The notes under the pieces were generated by a model. That model saw only the letters and a list, made by a program, of their open reading frames with translations. It was not told the origin of the DNA and made no database searches. DNA of 64,000 bases from Myxococcales bacterium (GTDB lineage Bacteria; Myxococcota_A; Bradymonadia; UBA7976; UBA1532). How positions within the stretch are numbered: position 1 is the first letter of the stretch; each line of letters opens with the position of its first letter. The stretch spans positions 503,989 through 567,988 of the forward strand of contig JACKDP010000006.1 in NCBI GenBank assembly GCA_020633435.1, in the 5' to 3' direction. Both the position numbers and the translations under genes were made by a program. Below, piece after piece: positions 53,302 through 62,257 of this stretch.

Positions 53302-54502
53302 GCGCGCCGGGCTCCTCGTCGTCGGGCAGCGGCCGCCCGGTGAGGTGGCAGACCATGATGTTCAGGTTGTGCGACATCACAGCGGGCAGCGACTTGCCCT
53401 TGAGGTCGAACCAGTGCTCGTGGTTGCCGTGGATGATGTCCAGGATGCCGGCCTCCAAGGCCCCGAAAGGCTTGAGGAATCGCTGGAAGAAGAAGAGCAC
53501 CAGGGCCAGCGCCAGCACGAAGCCGAGGCCGCAGACCAGGGGGATGAGCACGAGCGGCTGGCGGGCCTCCGTCAGCGCCGCGTCCAGGTCGAGCAGGGCG
53601 ATGTAGCCCACCTCGCGGGCCGTCTGGTAGCCCGACGCCTGCCCCAGCCGCGCCAGGAAGCGGTGGCCCGCGACGGTCAGCTCCAGCACCCCCGGATCGC
53701 CCTCGACGGTGTGCAGCTTCTGGTCGGCCACGACCTTCTGCAGCGCGACCTCGCGATCGGGATCGAGGGAGGAGCTCTGGCTGACGCGCGGGCCGACGAA
53801 CCAGGCCACCTCCGTGTCCACCAGGCTCTTGCCCCGGCGCGCGGCCGCGAACGTCATGCGGTAGCCCACGATGACGGCGCCCAGCGTCTTCTCGCCCTGG
53901 CGGATGGGGGCCACGGCCACCTCCATCGGGGCGTCCTTCATCGTCCAGACGTCCATGGACGCGGTGGCGCGGCCGAGGGCGGGCTTCAGGGCGGGCTGCT
54001 CGGCGGCCACGTTGGCCCCCTGCACCCCGAACCAGGCGGGATCGGCGGCCTGCGCCACGCCGATGCCCTCGGCGTCGACCACCGCCAGGAAGTCGGGGGC
54101 GGCCGTCCGCAGGTCGCGCAGCCCGTCGGCGGCCGCCTTGCCATCGGCGACGGCCGCGAAGCGCGTCTTCCACGTCCGCAGCTCGTCGTTCATCAGCCGG
54201 TGGATCTGGTAGCGGTACTCGTCCGCGCTCGGCAGCGAGCCATCCTCGGCCACGTAGGCCTCGATGGGCCGGGCGAGCGCCGCCGCGATGCCGGGGGTGG
54301 CCGCCACATGCTCGGCCCGGGCGACGAGGGCGTGATCTTCGAGCTGGCGGGCCTGCCCCAGCGAGCGCCGGGCGACCGAGAGCCGCTGCTCCAGCCGCTC
54401 GCGCGCCGTCTGGCGGAAGGCCTCGTCGAGCTGGAGATACAGGACGCCGCCCGCGACCCCGAAGACCAGGGCCAGGGCGACCGCGACCTTGAGCTGGAAC
54501 AT
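53294..54502 (-). CDS. Membrane sensor protein with extracytoplasmic Cache-like domain
   Basis: 402 residues. A first transmembrane helix at about residues 5-22 and a second at about 326-348 flank a periplasmic domain of about 300 residues. That domain opens with a long helix ('RQTARERLEQRLSVARRSLGQARQLED') and has strands such as 'DFLAVVDAEGIGVAQAAD', 'MEVAVAPIRQGEKTLGAVIVGYRM' and 'VGYIALLDLDAAL', the style of double-Cache sensors. After the second helix only about 50 residues remain, so there is no kinase, cyclase or methyl-accepting output; it may signal through a partner. GGAGGG precedes the ATG. First gene of the NamZ/NadD operon. Confidence 0.8.
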   Translation of the reverse strand: MFQLKVAVALALVFGVAGGVLYLQLDEAFRQTARERLEQRLSVARRSLGQARQLEDHALVARAEHVAATPGIAAALARPIEAYVAEDGSLPSADEYRYQIHRLMNDELRTWKTRFAAVADGKAAADGLRDLRTAAPDFLAVVDAEGIGVAQAADPAWFGVQGANVAAEQPALKPALGRATASMDVWTMKDAPMEVAVAPIRQGEKTLGAVIVGYRMTFAAARRGKSLVDTEVAWFVGPRVSQSSSLDPDREVALQKVVADQKLHTVEGDPGVLELTVAGHRFLARLGQASGYQTAREVGYIALLDLDAALTEARQPLVLIPLVCGLGFVLALALVLFFFQRFLKPFGALEAGILDIIHGNHEHWFDLKGKSLPAVMSHNLNIMVCHLTGRPLPDDEEPGAHG

Positions 54503-54642
54503 CGGCCCTCCGCGCGCCCCGGCGCGCAGCTCGGCGAGGCAGCACCACACCTGGGTCGGGGCAGGACCGACCCGGCGCGCGGCGCGGCCTGGCGCGGTCG
54601 AAGGGCGAAGCTAGAACGGGCCGGGGGGGGTGTCAACCCGCC

Positions 54643-55413
54643 TCAGGGGGCGACGAAGGTCACCAGCTCCGCGGAGAACGTGCCCGAGAACGCATAGGCC
54701 GGCTGGCCATCGAGGGTCTCGGTGGGCATGACGCGGGCGCCGCTGAGGAGCGACTTGAGGTCGGTGGTCATCTCGGCGGCCGGGTTCAGCTTGAAGCGGA
54801 CCTCGGCGGCATCGGCGTCGGTGATCACGCCGTCCAGGCGGGCGTCGATGAAGTCGCCGTCCCGGGTGCCCGTGAGGGCCAGGCCGCGGATGGGGATGAT
54901 GATCTTCAAGTCCTCGGAGTAGATGAAGATCTCGCCGCCCGACATGCTGAAGTCCTCGCCGGTCTGGGTGCCGGCGCGCTCGCTGATGTCGACGGAGCAC
55001 GGCGTCGTGGTGCCGTCGGCGTTGGCGCACTCGCCCTCCGTCAGCCACGTGAAGCCGTCGTCGGAGAAGTCGGCCGGGGTGTCGGCCCCGGCGACCTGCT
55101 GCCCGGCCCCGCCGCGCAGGATGAGGGCGCCGTTGCCCCCCCAGCCGTCGATCTGGACGAGGATGATGATGGCCCCGGCGTTGAGGTTGTTGTTGAGCAG
55201 CGTGGTCAACAGACCCGCCAGGGCGGCCGGCTGCTCCAGGGCCAGCTCGGTGAAGGTGAACGTCTCCGACGCCCCCTGCACCACGCCCATGTCGGCGGCC
55301 GGGCCGCCGCCGCCGGCCCCGCCCGCGCCGCCGCCGCCGCCATCGCCGCCGTCGTCATCACACCCCGCCACCAGGACGAGGGCCAAGAGGGCCCCCAGCA
55401 GTCGCCACGCCAT
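54643..55413 (-). CDS. Lipoprotein of unknown function
   Basis: 256 residues. Signal peptide with lipobox LVAGC (Cys18), then a Gly/Ala spacer of about 25 residues (GGGGGAGGAGGGG). The mature domain is beta-rich: 'TFTFTELALEQPAALAGLLTTLLNNNLNAGAIIILVQIDGWGGNG' (order only), 'DGFTWLTEGECANADGTTTPCS' and 'ARLDGVITDADAAEVRF'. Two Cys residues are close together and may pair. No family is recognised. GGGGAGAG lies 5 bases before the ATG. It is separated by about 100 bases from its neighbours on both sides, so probably monocistronic. Confidence 0.78.
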   Translation of the reverse strand: MAWRLLGALLALVLVAGCDDDGGDGGGGGAGGAGGGGPAADMGVVQGASETFTFTELALEQPAALAGLLTTLLNNNLNAGAIIILVQIDGWGGNGALILRGGAGQQVAGADTPADFSDDGFTWLTEGECANADGTTTPCSVDISERAGTQTGEDFSMSGGEIFIYSEDLKIIIPIRGLALTGTRDGDFIDARLDGVITDADAAEVRFKLNPAAEMTTDLKSLLSGARVMPTETLDGQPAYAFSGTFSAELVTFVAP

Positions 55414-55510
55414 CGCTCTCTCCCCATCACAGACGCTGCGTTCGAGGCAGCGTCGGCGACTGTAGATCGAAAGCTGGCGCCGGTGCACCCGTGCGGGTGG
55501 GCGCGCTGGA

Positions 55511-56269
55511 TCAGACCCCGTGCAGCGCGAAGGCCGCGCCCTGGGGGTCCATGCACTGCGCCACGCGCTCCCCGCCGGGGACCGCCATGGGGCCGTTCAT
55601 GATGGTGCCGCCCAGCTTCGTGGTGGTGGCCAGCGCCGCGTCCAGGTCCTCGACGCGGATGTAGTGCAGCCAGGCGCTCACGGGCATCTCGGGGGGGCGC
55701 TTCATGATGCCGCCGCGGCTGATGCCGCTGGCCTCGAAGAGGAAGTAGACGCCCATCTCGCCCATGTCCATCGCCTCGCCCGGGGTCCAGCCGAAGAGGT
55801 TCTGGTAGAAGCCCCAGACCGTGTCGACGTTGTCGGTCATGAGCTCGTTCCAGGAGAAGTCGCCCACCTTGGCCTCGCCCGGCGCCTGGCCACCCTCGGC
55901 GGGCTGGAACAGCCCGAAGGCGGCGCCGAAGGGATCGGCCGCCACGGCGATGCGCCCCACGTTCGGCATGTCGAACGCCGGCACGTAGACCTTGCCGCCG
56001 AGGCCCTGGAGCTTCTCCACGGTGGCGTCGAGGTCGGGGGTGCCGATGTAGGCCAGCCAGTGGGGGGGCGCGCCCATGGCCTTGGCGTCATCCGACAGCA
56101 CCATGGAGCCGCCGATGGGACCCTGCGCGTTGGCGAACATGGTGTACTGGTCGTTGTGGGGGACGAGGTTCCAGCCCGTGACGGCGGTGTAGAAGGCCTG
56201 CGCCGCCTCCAGGTCGGTGGTGCCGAGGTCGTACCAGAGGAAGTTGCCGCCGAAGCTCTTGTCGCTCAT
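55511..56269 (-). CDS. Two-domain VOC (glyoxalase/bleomycin-resistance fold) protein
   Basis: 252 residues made of two VOC modules: 'FLWYDLGTTDLEAAQAFYTAVTGW' with 'AVAADPFGAAFGLFQP', and 'FSWNELMTDNVDTVWGFYQNLFGW' with 'QCMDPQGAAFALHGV'. Such two-module proteins include hydroxylases and fosfomycin/bleomycin-resistance relatives, but most have no known substrate. The first module retains an Asp/Gln-type metal pattern only partly. No signal peptide. The upstream gap is AT-richer with a direct repeat (see 56390), and no gene follows closely, so probably monocistronic. Confidence 0.88.
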   Translation of the reverse strand: MSDKSFGGNFLWYDLGTTDLEAAQAFYTAVTGWNLVPHNDQYTMFANAQGPIGGSMVLSDDAKAMGAPPHWLAYIGTPDLDATVEKLQGLGGKVYVPAFDMPNVGRIAVAADPFGAAFGLFQPAEGGQAPGEAKVGDFSWNELMTDNVDTVWGFYQNLFGWTPGEAMDMGEMGVYFLFEASGISRGGIMKRPPEMPVSAWLHYIRVEDLDAALATTTKLGGTIMNGPMAVPGGERVAQCMDPQGAAFALHGV

Positions 56270-56389
56270 GTCTCGCCTTTCGCGGTGTTGACGCCCAGTG
56301 CCGGGCCCCAGAAGGCCCGGTGCGTGGACCCAGAAGACCGCACCTCGAGCCCGCCGGCAACCATGTTTAAGCGATCACTGAAAAAACGC

Positions 56390-56408
56390 TGTCAGGGGTA
56401 TGTCAGGG
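56390..56408 (-). promoter_or_regulatory. Direct repeat CCCTGACA x2, 11 bp apart, upstream of VOC gene
   Basis: The octamer TGTCAGGG occurs at 56390-56397 and 56401-56408 (CCCTGACA on the coding strand), a period of one helical turn. It lies next to a T-run and an AT-rich stretch about 105-140 bases before the VOC start. It could be an operator or overlapping -35 (CTGACA matches TTGACA in five of six). It also lies within 50 bases of the putA stop. Confidence 0.4.
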
Positions 56409-56433
56409 TTTCGTCGCCAGCCCGCCAACGGCG

Positions 56434-59397
56434 TCAGAGGCCCGGCGCGAAGCCCCGGCGCATGGTGTTCTCGGTCACGACCCGTGGGACGACGAACTGC
56501 CGCAGGTAGGCCTCGCCCCCCGCCTTCTCGCCCACCCCCGACAGCCCGAAGCCGCCGAACGGCTGGCGGCCCACGAGCGCGCCGGTGCTGCCCCGGTTCA
56601 GGTACAGGTTGCCCACGGCGAAGGCCTCGCGCGCCCGCTCCAGGTGGGCGGGCTTGCGGCTGTAGACGGCCCCCGTGAGGCGGTAGCCGACGCCGTTGGC
56701 GAGAGCCAGCGCGGCCTCGAAGTCGGGGGCCCGCATCACCGCCAGGACCGGCCCGAAGATCTCCTCCTGAGCCAGCGCGTGGCCCGCCTCGACCCCCGTG
56801 AAGATGTGGGGACCGACGTAGCGCGGATCGGCCGGGGCGGCCATCGCGAGCGCCAGCCGCGCCTCCCGCTGGCCGGCCGCGATGGCGCGGCGGATGCGCG
56901 CCGCCGCCTCTTCGTCGATGACGGGGCCGACGTCCGTCCCAGGCAGGCGGGGATCCCCCACCCGCAGGCTGCGCGTCGAGGCGATGAGCCGCTCCACGAA
57001 CGCGTCGTGGAGGGCGTCCACGACGATCACCCGGCTGCACGCCGAGCACTTCTGCCCCTGGTAGCCGAAGGCGCTCTCCCGCACCCCGACCACCGCCTCG
57101 TCCAGGTCGGCGGAGGTGTCGACGATGATGGCGTTCTTGCCGCCCATCTCGCAGATGACGTGCTTCACGAAGCCCTGGCCCGCAGGCGTCGCGGCGGCGG
57201 CCTGCAGGATGTCCAGGCCCACGGCGAGCGAGCCGGTGAAGGCGATGAGCGCGACCGCCGGGTCCCGCACGAGCGCCGCCCCCACCGTCTCGCCTTCGCC
57301 GACGACGAGCTGCAGCGCGTCGCGCGGCACGCCGGAATCCCAAAGAATCTCGCAGAGTTGCCGGGCGATGGCCGGCGTCTGCTCGGCGGGCTTCAGGATG
57401 ACCGGGTTGCCCGTGGCGAGGGCGGCGACCGTCATGCCGCAGGCGATGGCCAGCGGGAAGTTCCACGGGCTGATGACGACGGCCACGCCGCGCGGGAGGA
57501 CGCGCGCCTGGTTGTGCTCGCCGACGAAGCGGCCCAGGCGCCCCGGCGTGAAGAGCGCCACCGCCTCGCGGGCGTAGTACTCGCAGAAGTCGATGGCCTC
57601 GCAGACGTCGGCGTCCGCCCCCGCCCAGCCCTTGCCGGCCTCCACGATGATGGCCGCGGCCAGCGCGTCGCGGCGGGCCCGCATCCGCGCGGCGGCGCGG
57701 ATCAGGCAACCCGCACGCTCGACCACCGGCGTGTCGCGCCAGCGCGCCCGCGCCCCGGCGGCGCGCTGCACCGCCGCGGCCGCGTCCGCCAGCGTCGCGT
57801 CCACCGGCACGACGGGCACGACCACCGCGTCCACGGCCGCCTGGAAGGCCGCCCGGACGTCGGCCCGGGCGAAGTCGCGCAGCGGCTCCGAGAAGAACGG
57901 GCGGCCATCCCCCACCCCGGCCACGCCCGGGCTGAGCGCGTGCCGCTCGGGGGCGCCTGCGATGCGCGCCACGCCGGGATCCTCCCCGTCCCGCGGGCCG
58001 TGGGGCGAGGCCAGCAGCGCCGCGGCGGGCTTGTCGTCCGCGAAGCCCCCCCGCAGCCACGACTCGTTGCTGGTGTTCTCCAGCAGGCGCCGCACCAGGT
58101 AGGCCATGCCGGGGATCATCTCGCCCACCGGCACGTACTCCCGCAGCCGAAGCCCCTGCCCCACCGCCACGCTCTTCAGCGCGTCGGCCATGCCGTTGAG
58201 CATCTGCAGCTCGAGCGCCGCCGGGGGCAGCTCGGCCGCCTCCACCAGCGCCAGCGCCGTCGCGATGGAGCGCAGGTTGTGCGAGCCGAGCGCCAGCTTC
58301 ACGCCGCCGGCGCCCACCTCCCGGGGCGTCGCGGCGATGAACCGCCGGGTCATGCGCTCGAAGCAGGCGTCGGTGTCGGCCTTGCGGCTCCACACCGGCA
58401 CCGGCCAGCCCTGCTGCTCGGCGTGGATGGTCTCGTAGTCCCAGTAGGCCCCCTTGACGAGGCGCACCGTGAACACCCGCCCCGTCCGCCGCGCGAACGC
58501 CACCAGCCGCTCGGCGTCGGCCTCGCCGCTGCGCAGGTAGGCCTGCAGCGCCAGCCCCGCCGGGAAGTCGTGAGTGCCAGCGCAGCGCTCGAAGAGGTCG
58601 AGCGTGAGGTCCTTCAGCCCGTGGTGCTCCATGTCGAAGTTGACGAACACCCCGGCCTCGCCCGCGGCCCGCAGGATGGGGGCCAGGCGCTCGGCCAGCC
58701 GGGCCACCACGCGGTCGTGATCCAGCGGGGTCACGAGGGGGTCGAAGGCGCTGATCTTGATGGAGATGTTGGCGCGCGGCACCAGCCCCAGGTGGTCGGC
58801 CTCCAGCGTCGGCTGGGCCGGCCAGCCCGCCACCGCGGCGGGCAGCGTGTGCACCAGATCCAGGTAGCGCGCCTGGTAGGCCTCGGCCTCGGCCTCGCTC
58901 AGGCAGGCCTCGCCCAGCAGGTCCACCGAGAAGGCGATGCCGTCATCCCAGAGGGATCGCAGCCGGGACACCGCCGACGCCGCGTCCGTGCCGGCGATGA
59001 ACCGGGCCGCCATGGCCTCGATGCGCCCCGTCAGGGTGCGGGCCAGCGTCCCCTTGAACACCCCGCCGGCCGCCAGGCCGAGGCCGAAGCCCGGCGGCGC
59101 CTTCACCCCCGGCTGGGCCATGGCGTCGACGAAGAAGTCGTGGATCTCCTCGGGGCTCGTCAGCGTGGGGAAGGCGTCCACGAAGCGGAAGAGCTGCACC
59201 TTGAAGGCCTCGTCCTTCATGGCCCAGTCCATCAGCTTGTCCGACCAGAACGCCCGGCTCAGGAGCCCGCGCTTCTGGCCGCGGGAGGCGGCGAGCAGCT
59301 CGCCCCCGAGGGCCTGGATGCGGGCCTCCAGGGCGGCGTCGTCCAGGGGCGGCAGCCCCTCGGCGGGGCGGCGGCGGAAGCGGGAGAGGATGGACAT
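56434..59397 (-). CDS. putA: Bifunctional proline dehydrogenase / L-glutamate gamma-semialdehyde dehydrogenase (PutA)
   Basis: 987 residues oxidising proline to glutamate. The N-terminal half is a FAD-dependent proline dehydrogenase barrel ('NISIKISAFDPLVTPLDHDR', 'VNFDMEHHGLKDLTLDLFE', 'RLVKGAYWDYE', 'GSHNLRSIATAL', 'YVPVGEMIPGMAYLVRRLLENTSNESWLR' as an ordered set). The C-terminal half is an aldehyde dehydrogenase: 'VISPWNFPLAIACG', 'LKPAEQTPAIA', 'FTGSLAVGLDIL', 'EMGGKNAIIV' with the base Glu, and nucleophile Cys784 in GQKCSACSR. There is no ribbon-helix-helix DNA-binding domain, so it is an enzyme-only PutA. ATG 59397 has GAGGTG upstream. Operates alone here; the proline transporter putP is not adjacent. 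Confidence 0.94.
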   Translation of the reverse strand: MSILSRFRRRPAEGLPPLDDAALEARIQALGGELLAASRGQKRGLLSRAFWSDKLMDWAMKDEAFKVQLFRFVDAFPTLTSPEEIHDFFVDAMAQPGVKAPPGFGLGLAAGGVFKGTLARTLTGRIEAMAARFIAGTDAASAVSRLRSLWDDGIAFSVDLLGEACLSEAEAEAYQARYLDLVHTLPAAVAGWPAQPTLEADHLGLVPRANISIKISAFDPLVTPLDHDRVVARLAERLAPILRAAGEAGVFVNFDMEHHGLKDLTLDLFERCAGTHDFPAGLALQAYLRSGEADAERLVAFARRTGRVFTVRLVKGAYWDYETIHAEQQGWPVPVWSRKADTDACFERMTRRFIAATPREVGAGGVKLALGSHNLRSIATALALVEAAELPPAALELQMLNGMADALKSVAVGQGLRLREYVPVGEMIPGMAYLVRRLLENTSNESWLRGGFADDKPAAALLASPHGPRDGEDPGVARIAGAPERHALSPGVAGVGDGRPFFSEPLRDFARADVRAAFQAAVDAVVVPVVPVDATLADAAAAVQRAAGARARWRDTPVVERAGCLIRAAARMRARRDALAAAIIVEAGKGWAGADADVCEAIDFCEYYAREAVALFTPGRLGRFVGEHNQARVLPRGVAVVISPWNFPLAIACGMTVAALATGNPVILKPAEQTPAIARQLCEILWDSGVPRDALQLVVGEGETVGAALVRDPAVALIAFTGSLAVGLDILQAAAATPAGQGFVKHVICEMGGKNAIIVDTSADLDEAVVGVRESAFGYQGQKCSACSRVIVVDALHDAFVERLIASTRSLRVGDPRLPGTDVGPVIDEEAAARIRRAIAAGQREARLALAMAAPADPRYVGPHIFTGVEAGHALAQEEIFGPVLAVMRAPDFEAALALANGVGYRLTGAVYSRKPAHLERAREAFAVGNLYLNRGSTGALVGRQPFGGFGLSGVGEKAGGEAYLRQFVVPRVVTENTMRRGFAPGL

Positions 59398-59543
59398 GGG
59401 GCACCTCGCGAGGGCCACCGCCGGGGACGCGCCCGGCTGTGGTCATGGTGCCGCAATGACGCCGCCGGTGCACGCGTTTGCGCGGTGGTGGACGCCCTCC
59501 GGCCAAGCAGGTAGTTTTGCCCCACACGAGCGTCGGGGGCGCG

Positions 59544-61138
59544 GTGACCACCGAGGAGGTCCACTGCAGGACGTGCGGCCACGTGCAGCGGCGCACCCCC
59601 GATCCGTCCTCGTGGCGCTGCCCCCAACACCCTGAAATCGCACTGGTTTCCGCGGCCACGCTGGAGCGCGCCGGCCGGGCCCCGCTGCTCGGGCACGTCC
59701 TCGGTGGGAAGTACCACCTCATCGACGTCCTCGGCCGCGGCGGCTTCGGGGCCGTCTACCGCGCCCTCCAGGCCCCGGTGGGCCGCACCGTCGCGGTCAA
59801 GGTCATCGGGGGCCGCCACGCCGACGACCAGGAAGACCTCCGCGCCCGCTTCATGCGCGAGGCGCGGGCCATCGCGTCCCTGCGCCACCACGCGACGGTG
59901 GCCCTGCACGACTTCGGCGAGGACGGCGACACCCTCTACATGGTCCTGGAGGTCGTCGAGGGCGAGACGCTGCGCGACGTCCTCAAACGCGAGGGCCGCC
60001 TGCCCGTCCACCGCGCCGTCCACATCGCCCGCCAGGTCCTCGAGGCGCTGCAGGAGGCCCACGCCCAGGGCCTCGTCCACCGGGATCTCAAGCCCTCCAA
60101 CGTCATGCTCTCGCTCACGCCGTTCGGGGACGACAAGGTCAAGGTCCTCGACTTCGGCATCGCGAAGATCGTCGAGGCCGAGCGCAGTGACGGGGTCGAG
60201 ACGAGCAAGGGCATGGTCTACGGCAGCCCCGCCTACATGGCGCCGGAGCAGGCCCAGGCCCGCGCGGAGCCGCGCTCCGATCTCTACGCCGTCGGGGTGA
60301 TGCTCTACGAGATGCTGACGGGCGAGCGCCCGTTCACGGGCGACACCGACCTGCAGATCATCCTGGCTCACCTGCGCTTCCCGGTGCCCGACGGCCTCGA
60401 GCGGGCCGGCGTGCCGGTGGCGGTGGCCGACGTCGTGCACCAGGCGCTCGCCAAGGATCCGACCCGGCGGGTGACGAGCGCCGCGGACATGGCGGTGGCG
60501 CTGGCCCAGGCCGCGAGCGAGGCCAGCGGCCGGCGCCCCGTCTCCGTCGCCCCGGTGCCCATGGCCATCCCCGTCGGCGCCCCGCCCCCGCCGGATGCGC
60601 CGGTGGTCGGGGCGACCACGACGCTCACGCCCACGCCGAGCACCGGATCGGCGATGTACGGCGAGGCGCTGTCGGCCCTGCTGACGGCCGAGGAGCCCAT
60701 CGCGCCGGGACGGCGGCGGCGCTGGCCCTGGATCCTGGTGGCGGCGGTGCTCGCGGGGGGCGCCACCTTGCTCGTCCTCGGCCCCACCCGCGACCACGCG
60801 GACGCGGGCGTCCCCGTGCAGGTCGACGTGGATCCGCCCACCCTGGCCGCCGCCAGCCTGGAGGAGCGCGCCCTCGTCGCCCTCGAGGCGGGTCGCCTGG
60901 ACGACGCCGAGGCGGCCCTGCGCGAGCTCCTGCAGCACGCGGAACCCGCGGTGATCGCTCGACTTTCGGCGGACCCGCGCTTCGCGCCCCTGCGAGGTCG
61001 CCCGGGCCTGGCGGCCCTCGCGCCGCCCCGCGCCCGCCACCGAGGCGCCGCCGCCGCCCGACGCGGGCGTCGCCCCGCGCCCGCCCCCCGCGGATCAGCC
61101 GCCCGCCGCGGGCGCCGGCCACGGACGGCTGGCGTTGA
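59544..61138 (+). CDS. Zinc-ribbon Ser/Thr protein kinase with transmembrane anchor; 3' frame break
   Basis: From GTG 59544 (GGGGG upstream) the protein has a small zinc ribbon (Cys8, Cys11, Cys26, His29). A Hanks kinase at about 50-325 follows: GRGGFGAVYRA, Lys86, HRDLKPSNVML, VLDFGIAK, APEQ. Then come a Pro-rich linker, a transmembrane helix (about 393-412) and a short TPR-like region. After about 61020 the frame becomes Arg-rich and stays open to 62171 only as a shadow of the next gene. The frame one base over continues with a natural Pro/Ala/Asp linker (PATEAPPPPDAG). A stop TGA at 61136-61138 overlaps the next gene's TTG. I take the 3' end as frame-broken by indel or sequencing error; the exact terminus is uncertain. 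Confidence 0.75.
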
Positions 61139-62226
61139 GGCGCTGGCCCCTCGCCCTGGCCCTCGCCCTGGCCGGCCCGGCCCACGCCACCCCCCGCAGC
61201 GTGCTGCGCAAAGCCCGCGCCGACATCGCGGAGGGGGTGAAGGCCGCCCGCGCCGGGCGGAACGACGCCGCCCTCGCCCGCTTCGAGGCGGCCGAGCCCT
61301 ACGGCGCCGAGCTGGGCGAGCTGGATCGCATCCGGTGGAACATCGGGCGCACGCTGGAGGCCCTGGGGCGGCCCCAGGAGGCCCTCGCCGCCTTCGAGCG
61401 CTGCCTGGAGGTGGTCGAGGCCGAGCGGCGGGGGCAGGTCGAGGCCAAGGTCGCCGAGCTCGTCGCCCAGCTCTACGCCCGCCTCGCCGTGACGTGCGCC
61501 ACGGCCGGCACCGAGATCCGCGTCGACGGGCCCGGCGCGGCCGCCGAGTTCGGCCCGTGCCCGGCGCGGCTGGAGCGCCTGCCGCCCGGCGACTTCAAGG
61601 TCCTGGCCCGGATCGGCGATCGGCCCTTCGCCCCGCGGGTCGTCGTGCTCACCGCGGGCGCCCAGGCGGACGTCGAGGTGCCCGCCGCCGGAGCGGCCCG
61701 GATCGACGCCCGGCCCGGCGCCATCGTCCGGCTGGACGGCGCGGAGGTGGGCGCGGCGCCCCTGCTGCTGGAGGCCCTGCCGCCGGGCCGCTACGCCCTC
61801 GAGGTGCAGGACGGCGAGGCCATCCAGCGCCAGGTGCTCGCCATCCAGGCCGGCGCCCGCGCCGTGGCCTACGTCGAGCCGCCGGCCGACCACCGGGGCA
61901 CCATCGGCTGGTCCCTGGTCGCTGGCGGCGCGGCCCTCGCCCTCACCGGGGCCTGGCTCCTCCTCTCGGCGGAGGACCTGGCCAGCGAGCGCGACGACGC
62001 CCTGGCCCGGTACGACGCCAGCCGCGACCCCGTGGAGCTCGCCCGCCTGCGGGCCGAGGCCACCGAGGCCAACGACGACTTCGGCCTGCGCCGCGGCGCC
62101 GGGCTGGGCACGCTGCTGCTGGGGCTGGCCGCCGGCGGCGCCGCGGCCTGGCTGCTCTGGCCGGAGGATGACGCGGCCGCGGTGTCCGCGGGGCCCGGCA
62201 GCCTGACGTTCAAGGCCAGCTTCTAG
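61135..62226 (+). CDS. PEGA-domain envelope protein with TPR-like N-terminus
   Basis: 363 residues from TTG 61135. A signal-like hydrophobic stretch (WPLALALALAGPAHA), helical repeats ('GRNDAALARFEAAEPYGAELGELDRI'), then a PEGA domain ('IDARPGAIVRLDGAEVGAAPLLLEALPPGRYALEVQDGE') typical of envelope proteins near Ser/Thr kinases. Two hydrophobic helices follow near the C-terminus ('GWSLVAGGAALALTGAWLLL', 'LGTLLLGLAAGGAAAWLLW'). The start codon overlaps a TGA in the kinase's third frame (TTGA), fitting the window's overlap habit. The frame is open upstream to 61021 or beyond, so a kinase-PEGA fusion is a live alternative. Likely partner or target of the kinase. Confidence 0.78.
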   Translation: MRRWPLALALALAGPAHATPRSVLRKARADIAEGVKAARAGRNDAALARFEAAEPYGAELGELDRIRWNIGRTLEALGRPQEALAAFERCLEVVEAERRGQVEAKVAELVAQLYARLAVTCATAGTEIRVDGPGAAAEFGPCPARLERLPPGDFKVLARIGDRPFAPRVVVLTAGAQADVEVPAAGAARIDARPGAIVRLDGAEVGAAPLLLEALPPGRYALEVQDGEAIQRQVLAIQAGARAVAYVEPPADHRGTIGWSLVAGGAALALTGAWLLLSAEDLASERDDALARYDASRDPVELARLRAEATEANDDFGLRRGAGLGTLLLGLAAGGAAAWLLWPEDDAAAVSAGPGSLTFKASF

Positions 62227-62257
62227 CCTGCAAGCTACTGTACCTGCTGGCTTTTCT

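Noticed and set aside
61139..62171. Open continuation of the kinase frame
   Set aside because: Arg/Pro-rich translation with no domain, overlapping the better supported PEGA protein on the same strand; treated as an artefact of a frame break.
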